Positions 60,129 through 64,000 of a stretch of 64,000 bases of DNA are shown in pieces. A program made the position numbers and the translations under genes. Below the pieces are notes generated by a model. The model ran no database searches. It saw only the letters and a list, made by a program, of their open reading frames with translations, and had not been told where the DNA came from. This DNA comes from an uncultured bacterium. Lineage in GTDB: Bacteria > Bacteroidota > Ignavibacteria > Kapaibacteriales > UBA4661. Each line of letters starts with the position of its first letter. Within the stretch, counting starts at the first letter, position 1. Where the stretch lies: contig CALCNX010000032.1 in the NCBI GenBank assembly GCA_937899715.1, positions 68,486 through 132,485 of the forward strand, read 5' to 3'.

Positions 60129-60171
60129 GTTGTGCCTCAAACAGAGGTTCAATCTAGGTTTGAAGCACAAC
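60129..60171 (-). terminator. Hairpin with U-rich tail between atpE and atpF
   Basis: On the minus strand GTTGTGCTTCAAAC and GTTTGAGGCACAAC form a 14-bp stem (13 of 14 matching) followed by ctctttttccc. Placed just after atpE, it could terminate part of transcription or protect the atpE message. This would help make the extra copies of subunit c the complex needs. Confidence 0.65.
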
Positions 60172-60201
60172 CGTTTTTCTTTATTCCGCTTGGGTAACGA
60201 A

Positions 60202-60429
60202 TTATTTTACAGCCAAGAGGATACAAATTACGAGTGCGAAGAATGCGGCACCTTCGATAAGAGCAGCGCCGATAATCATCGTTGTACGCATATCGCCCAT
60301 TGTTTCAGGCTGGCGGCTGCTTGCTTCGAGTGCAGCAGCTACAAGTTGACCAATACCGATACCAACACCGATGATTGCGATACCTGCGCCTAAGCCGGCA
60401 GAAAGATACGCTAAAGCAGCATTTGTCAT
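60202..60429 (-). CDS. atpE: ATP synthase F0 c subunit
   Basis: 75-aa proteolipid with two membrane hairpin helices. Gly-rich first helix GAGIAIIGVGIGIG, polar loop SSRQPE and second helix with proton-carrying Glu59 (ALIEGAAFFAL). The residue after Glu59 is Gly rather than the Ser/Thr of Na+-binding rings, so H+ coupling is likely. Confidence 0.97.
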   Translation of the reverse strand: MTNAALAYLSAGLGAGIAIIGVGIGIGQLVAAALEASSRQPETMGDMRTTMIIGAALIEGAAFFALVICILLAVK

Positions 60430-60514
60430 TGGATAATCCTCCGAAGAAATAGATAAAGTGATTGAAAAATGAACTCAGTAAGAGTTTGGTTACTATTGTA
60501 TTTTATAGCATCGT

Positions 60515-61573
60515 TTAGTGATGTTCTGTATGTGCCTCGTCGTGTGCGTGCTCGCCGATTGCCATGCCCGTAAAGACGGCGGTGAGCATCGTGAAGATAT
60601 ATGCTTGCAAAAAGACGGCAAGCAATTCAAGGAAATAGATAAAGACGGAAAATGCTACACTGGCGGGAGCAACGGCAATAGATCGAAAGAAGAAAATCAA
60701 TCCTACAAATGCCAAAAGAACAATGTGCCCTGCGGTCATATTCGCAAAAAGACGCATCGTCAAAACAAATGGCTTGATGAAAAGACTCATAAACTCAATT
60801 GGAATCATAATCGGTGCAAGACCAAGCGGAGCACCACCCAAAAGGTGATGGAACCAAGCACCAATGCCAGATTCCCGAATTGCCGTGTAGTTTATCACCA
60901 AAAAAGCAATAATCGCCAAGCCTGCTGTTACGCCAATCGCACCCGTTGCGGTATGCGCACCTGGAATCAAACCAAAAAGATTCATCAGCAAGATACTAAA
61001 GAAAAGCGTAATAAAATACGGCAGCAGACGCACTCCGGCAGCACCTTTTACGTTTGGATAGACCACCTCGTCGCGCAAATAAATAACGACAGTTTCTATC
61101 ATATTTTGCAAGCCGCTAGGTGCTTTTTTCGGATTTTTTTTGTATTTGCCAGCAACAAAAAAACCTATCGCCGCAAGGACGACAAAGGCAAACCACTGGA
61201 ACATCACATAATTCGTGATGGACAAGTCGAGTTGCGGCGGCTTCATATCTGCTTTACGGACGGGATGCCCTTTGTGCATGGTGAAAACACCCGCTTCCTC
61301 CATTTTCGTGGGATTTGGATATGCATGGAAGCCGTTATCAACGAGCATTATCGGCAAATCGGCAACATGACCAAAGAGCACAAAGCCGTGATGGTCGCCG
61401 AGTTCGCCAAGAAGGTGGTTGAATACTTGCTCAGGCGGAACATCGTGTGATGCACCGTGAGTATCATGGCCACTCGATGCGGCATCAGCCATAGCGGCTG
61501 TAGCGTTGTGGGTGGAATCCGTGTGAGACGGTTGTGGCTGTTCGGCAGGTGTGGAATGCGTATCAGCGTTCAT
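60515..61573 (-). CDS. atpB: ATP synthase F0 a subunit with long His-rich N-terminus
   Basis: 352 aa, longer than E. coli AtpB (271). The channel half has NYTAIRESGIGAWFHHLL, and FIKPFVLTMRLFANMTAGHIV contains the essential Arg. The extra N-terminal ~100 residues (TPAEQPQPSHTDSTHNATAA...) and the C-terminal tail (GEHAHDEAHTEHH) are rich in His, Asp and Glu. Confidence 0.95.
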   Translation of the reverse strand: MNADTHSTPAEQPQPSHTDSTHNATAAMADAASSGHDTHGASHDVPPEQVFNHLLGELGDHHGFVLFGHVADLPIMLVDNGFHAYPNPTKMEEAGVFTMHKGHPVRKADMKPPQLDLSITNYVMFQWFAFVVLAAIGFFVAGKYKKNPKKAPSGLQNMIETVVIYLRDEVVYPNVKGAAGVRLLPYFITLFFSILLMNLFGLIPGAHTATGAIGVTAGLAIIAFLVINYTAIRESGIGAWFHHLLGGAPLGLAPIMIPIEFMSLFIKPFVLTMRLFANMTAGHIVLLAFVGLIFFFRSIAVAPASVAFSVFIYFLELLAVFLQAYIFTMLTAVFTGMAIGEHAHDEAHTEHH

Positions 61574-61646
61574 ACTGTCCGGGCGTGAAAAGTGAAATGA
61601 GTATTGTATTTATTTGTTTTGTTGGGATTGAGTAATGGTAGTTACT

Positions 61647-62003
61647 CTATCGTTGTGCATTCTCAGTCTGCACATCTGCTTTTGTGTGCTTCGCAGCATA
61701 CTGAGCGCGAGAAATTGCCAACTGTTTTCGGTGAAGAACAACGATTTCTACTCCAAGTGCTGCAATATACAACGTCAGCAGCGTTAGAACGAAAGGTATC
61801 ATAGCAAGATGCCATATCCGCAGAGCGTACCAGACTGCAACAAGCGTTATGACCATGCGTCCAGCCATGCTGCCAAAAACAAACCGCAAAAATACGGTAG
61901 TATCAGTTTGGCGGAGCGCAATGCGAAAAAAGCTAACTGCGAGAGAAATGTTCCCTGCGGCAAATGCTATTCCCCAACAAACGCTTTCTAGGTCGTGGCT
62001 CAT
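61647..62003 (-). CDS. AtpI-like membrane protein of the ATP synthase operon
   Basis: 118 aa with four hydrophobic segments (GIAFAAGNISLAVSFF, VFGSMAGRMVITLVAVWYA, IPFVLTLLTLYIAALGVEIVV and others). Its position between atpZ and atpB is that of AtpI, the operon assembly-associated protein. Sequence signature is weak, so the call rests mainly on context. Confidence 0.6.
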   Translation of the reverse strand: MSHDLESVCWGIAFAAGNISLAVSFFRIALRQTDTTVFLRFVFGSMAGRMVITLVAVWYALRIWHLAMIPFVLTLLTLYIAALGVEIVVLHRKQLAISRAQYAAKHTKADVQTENAQR

Positions 62004-62009
62004 AAACCT

Positions 62010-62303
62010 TTACGGATTGTGTGCATCAGACACCTTCTCAGCGCTCCGTTTGGCATCATGCAGCACTTTTTGTTTTTTGGAATAGTTCATTACAACTACG
62101 ACAAACTTTATCATGCCGCCTATAACGCCGAAAATCAAGAGTGCGACGAACCAAAACGGCTCAGTATGAGCATACTTGTCAATGAACCATCCGATAAGCC
62201 CGAAAAAACCGACCGTTGCGGCAAGCTCAAGTCCGATATTCATCATCGGCGCGAGATCGCTCAGAGCGGAATCAAGTTTTTGATTGCGTGGTTGAAGCGC
62301 CAT
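62010..62303 (-). CDS. atpZ: AtpZ/AtpI-type F0F1 gene-1 protein
   Basis: 97 aa with two membrane helices (IGLELAATVGFFGLIGWFID, FWFVALLIFGVIGGMIKFVVVV). This first-gene position and the GLELA...GWFID pattern match AtpZ, which with AtpI aids Mg2+ or Ca2+ entry and assembly. A good Bacteroidetes promoter lies 94 bp upstream. Confidence 0.8.
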   Translation of the reverse strand: MALQPRNQKLDSALSDLAPMMNIGLELAATVGFFGLIGWFIDKYAHTEPFWFVALLIFGVIGGMIKFVVVVMNYSKKQKVLHDAKRSAEKVSDAHNP

Positions 62304-62403
62304 AGAGGTCTCTCACTACGTGCGCAGACACTGGCAGCGCGGGGAAAATGGAAGCCTTTTTTATTGGAGTGTATATACAACACGCCCAAACTGAAAAAGC
62401 ATA

Positions 62404-62434
62404 CAAAGTTAATGTGTGGCTCTTTACCATCAAA
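62404..62434 (-). promoter_or_regulatory. Bacteroidetes-type promoter of the atp operon
   Basis: Reading the minus strand, TTTG (62434-62431), exactly 19 bp, then TAACTTTG (62411-62404). This is an exact match to the -33/-7 consensus TTTG-N19-TAnnTTTG, about 100 bp before atpZ. Confidence 0.8.
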
Positions 62435-62528
62435 CAAAAATTTCCGCTTTTGGACGAATTTGTAACTTTTCCCTGCAAATTGCTTCCCTTGGTGCCTTTC
62501 CGTCTTTGAAAAATGAGACGAAAGGTTT

Positions 62529-62558
62529 TTTGTAAGTGATGAAAATTTCGCAATTTTG
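62529..62558 (+). promoter_or_regulatory. Probable promoter of trxA
   Basis: TTTG at 62529-62532, 18-bp spacer, CAATTTTG at 62551-62558 (one mismatch to TAnnTTTG), 46 bp before ATG 62604. Confidence 0.5.
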
Positions 62559-62603
62559 TAGAACCAATTTCACTCGTCTCATTTTTCATTTGGAGTTTCT
62601 GTT

Positions 62604-62936
62604 ATGTCAGAACCGACGCACCTTACCGACGACAATTTCCAAGCAGAAGTCTTGGATTCCGATAAACCCGTTCTTGTGGATTTCTGGGCTGCATGGTGCG
62701 GTCCGTGCCGCATGATCGCTCCGCTCATCGAAGAAATCGCCCGCGATTACGATGGCAAAGCAAAAATCGGTAAACTTGACGTTGACAATAATCAGCGCGT
62801 GGCTATGCAATACGGCATCCGCTCTATCCCGTCGCTGCTTATTTTCAAAGGCGGTAAGGTTGTTGACCAAATCATCGGTGCAGTACCGAAAGCACACATC
62901 ACTGCGAAACTGGACGCTGCTGCGAGTGTAAACTAA
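62604..62936 (+). CDS. trxA: Thioredoxin
   Basis: 110 aa with the WCGPC active site (Cys32, Cys35) in DFWAAWCGPCRMIAP and the cis-Pro segment IRSIPSLLIFKGG. General cytosolic disulfide reductase. It is divergent from the ATP synthase operon and followed by a terminator. Confidence 0.98.
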   Translation: MSEPTHLTDDNFQAEVLDSDKPVLVDFWAAWCGPCRMIAPLIEEIARDYDGKAKIGKLDVDNNQRVAMQYGIRSIPSLLIFKGGKVVDQIIGAVPKAHITAKLDAAASVN

Positions 62937-62967
62937 CACACCCCTACAACCGCGCTCACGAAGAATC

Positions 62968-63004
62968 AAAGCGGCTTTCGAGACAATTCCTCGAAAGCCG
63001 CTTT
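62968..63004 (+). terminator. Rho-independent terminator after trxA
   Basis: AAAGCGGCTTTCGAG pairs with CTCGAAAGCCGCTTT around a 7-nt loop; the right arm ends in TTT. Confidence 0.85.
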
Positions 63005-63128
63005 GCTGTTTGCTTCTGTTTGTGTAAGGCTTTAATGCTAATACATCATTTCCACGAAAGCAAGCAGCCGCACGTCTATCACGCAAGCAACTGATACTTT
63101 TGTTTCTCACTCTGTCCACGCCCCCACC

Positions 63129-63521
63129 ATGACCGTTCGCATCGGACTTCACGCTCAGAATGTACTTGGCACAAAACTTCTTCCTTGTTCGCTTGCACCC
63201 ATCACCGGCTACTACCGCACGGGCTGTTGCGACACCGGAGCCGAAGACACAGGCGTACATACGGTTTGTGTCGTGTTGACCCTCGACTTTCTTGCTTTTA
63301 GCCGCTCACGCGGCAACGACTTAACTACGCCCATGCCTCAATTTGATTTTCCCGGACTCAAGCCCGGTGATAGATGGTGTCTCTGCGCCTCACGCTGGAA
63401 AGAAGCGCTGGATGCGGGCTGTGCACCCAAAGTGGTTCTGGAAAGCACACATAAGGAAACCCTTCGCTTTGTATCGCTCGATGACTTGAAGCGCCACGCC
63501 ATTGAAGCAGAGAGTGCATAA
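63129..63521 (+). CDS. DUF2237 family protein
   Basis: 130 aa. The family is recognised by QNVLGTKLLPCSLAPITGYYRTGCCDTG (in part GYYRTGCCDTGAEDTGVHTV), SRSRGNDLTTPMPQ, FPGLKPGDRWCLCASRW and PKVVLESTHKETL. Four or more conserved Cys/His suggest metal binding. Its biological function is unknown. Confidence 0.9.
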   Translation: MTVRIGLHAQNVLGTKLLPCSLAPITGYYRTGCCDTGAEDTGVHTVCVVLTLDFLAFSRSRGNDLTTPMPQFDFPGLKPGDRWCLCASRWKEALDAGCAPKVVLESTHKETLRFVSLDDLKRHAIEAESA

Positions 63522-63844
63522 TAAATAGTAAGGTAGTGGTATAAAAACACATGATTTTTGTGTACTTTTGTCGTCAATACGCTGGATGAATATATCGTAT
63601 CATCACCATCAATGATGAGCGAAACCCATACCTAGTAGCTGTGGTAAATGTATTAGTAAGAATATCGTCCTCAATGGACGTAATCCCTGAGGTATTTTTT
63701 CGTTAATGCGGGTAGCCCTGATTTATGTTGAGAAATGGTGTGGTTACCAAAAAAAATCCTAACTTTGTTGAGCAAAAATTAGGTGTTATACCTAATTTTC
63801 ACACTTCTGCTTTCTAATTGTTGGCTACCCTGATAAGGACAGAC
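63522..63844. other. Intergenic region upstream of a truncated secreted-protein gene
   Basis: Contains TACTTTTG (63563-63570) and TAACTTTG (63760-63767), both matching TAnnTTTG, and a perfect 10-bp inverted repeat AAAATTAGGT/ACCTAATTTT with a 5-bp spacer at 63775-63799. No ORF or RNA gene is visible. Confidence 0.45.
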
Positions 63845-64000
63845 GTGAAGCGGCATCGTACTATTATATTGTTATACTGCATCTTTTGCGAACTTCTGCT
63901 TTTCGGTATTAGCGTATCGAACCTTCAGGCACAGCAGCAGCAGGGGCTTTTTGAGGCATTGTATATTTTTAAGTTTTGCGGTTTCGTTACGTTTCCTTCC
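63845..64000 (+). CDS. Exported protein, 3' end cut by window
   Basis: GTG start followed by an open frame of 52 codons to the edge. It begins MKRHRTIILLYCIFCELLLF and then ISVSNLQAQ, a clear signal peptide with an AXA-like cleavage site. The mature product is not visible. It was missed by size because it is truncated. Confidence 0.6.
   Translation, partial: MKRHRTIILLYCIFCELLLFGISVSNLQAQQQQGLFEALYIFKFCGFVTFPS

Noticed and set aside
63016..63128. Extra start for the DUF2237 gene upstream of 63129
   Set aside because: ATG 63129 begins the conserved block directly and the preceding frame has no family similarity.

Overview
The window looks like a chromosomal segment from the Bacteroidota/Chlorobiota/Ignavibacteriota/Kapabacteria (FCB) branch. 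Several independent signs support this. There is a SusC/SusD pair. Two secreted proteins carry C-terminal type IX secretion (T9SS) sorting domains. There is an OmpA/PD40 envelope protein and an exported tricorn-like protease. Promoters match the Bacteroidetes pattern TTTG-N19-TAnnTTTG, most clearly upstream of the ATP synthase operon (62404-62434), and recognisable Shine-Dalgarno sequences are scarce. The F0F1 operon lacks atpD/atpC, which are often encoded elsewhere in this group. No rRNA, tRNA, CRISPR array or intact insertion sequence is visible. Both window edges cut genes: an LRR protein on the left and a secreted protein on the right. The phylum-level placement is inference from gene content.

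Layout. Positions 1-9.6 kb hold, on the plus strand, an LRR/T9SS protein with 13 near-identical repeats, a periplasmic tricorn-type S41 protease, glycogen phosphorylase and a TPR protein. Around 9.7-10.7 kb are a receiver-only protein whose phosphoacceptor is Asn, and a ComEA-like HhH protein. An outer-membrane alpha-glucan-type uptake locus lies at 10.8-17.7 kb: a promoter and roughly 590-nt leader, susC, susD, and a T9SS-secreted protein with a duplicated beta-sandwich module. 17.7-19.4 kb is gene-poor, with several palindromic/MITE-like elements, a 40-codon ORF and an HNH endonuclease gene. 19.4-36.6 kb is an accessory stretch of mostly single genes: an MFS transporter, an AAC(6')-like acetyltransferase, DUF1772, YdeI-like and DUF1569 proteins, a MATE pump, MOSC, Lrp, a PLP decarboxylase, a Crp/Fnr regulator with a likely target, DUF5690, an alpha/beta hydrolase, Ada and a phospholipase-C-like protein. 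36.6-41.9 kb holds an exported pullulanase, a PQQ-propeller lipoprotein, an orphan FtsX/MacB-type permease and CutA.

Signalling and envelope. 42.0-53.8 kb is rich in signalling genes: a translationally coupled sensor kinase and REC-kinase, an OmpA/PD40 protein, a STAS antagonist with an RsbW-like kinase (partner switching), a five-PAS kinase with a second REC-kinase, and a heptose adenylyltransferase. 54.0-62.3 kb on the minus strand is the ATP synthase operon atpZ-(I)-B-E-F-H-A...G. It is interrupted by a YfiR-like secreted protein, ADP-heptose epimerase, YciI-like and RidA genes. A terminator-like hairpin sits directly after atpE. The window ends with thioredoxin, a DUF2237 protein and the start of an exported protein.

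How the genes fit together. Pullulanase, the SusCD pair, the secreted duplicated module and glycogen phosphorylase plausibly make up an alpha-glucan pathway: capture and debranching outside the cytoplasm, import, and phosphorolysis inside. The heptose genes link LPS-core precursor synthesis to the ATP synthase region. I found no wholly new multi-gene system that can be demonstrated from sequence alone. The strongest candidates for follow-up are the SusC leader, the composition of the atp operon, the Asn-receiver, the FNR-box gene and the palindromic elements.
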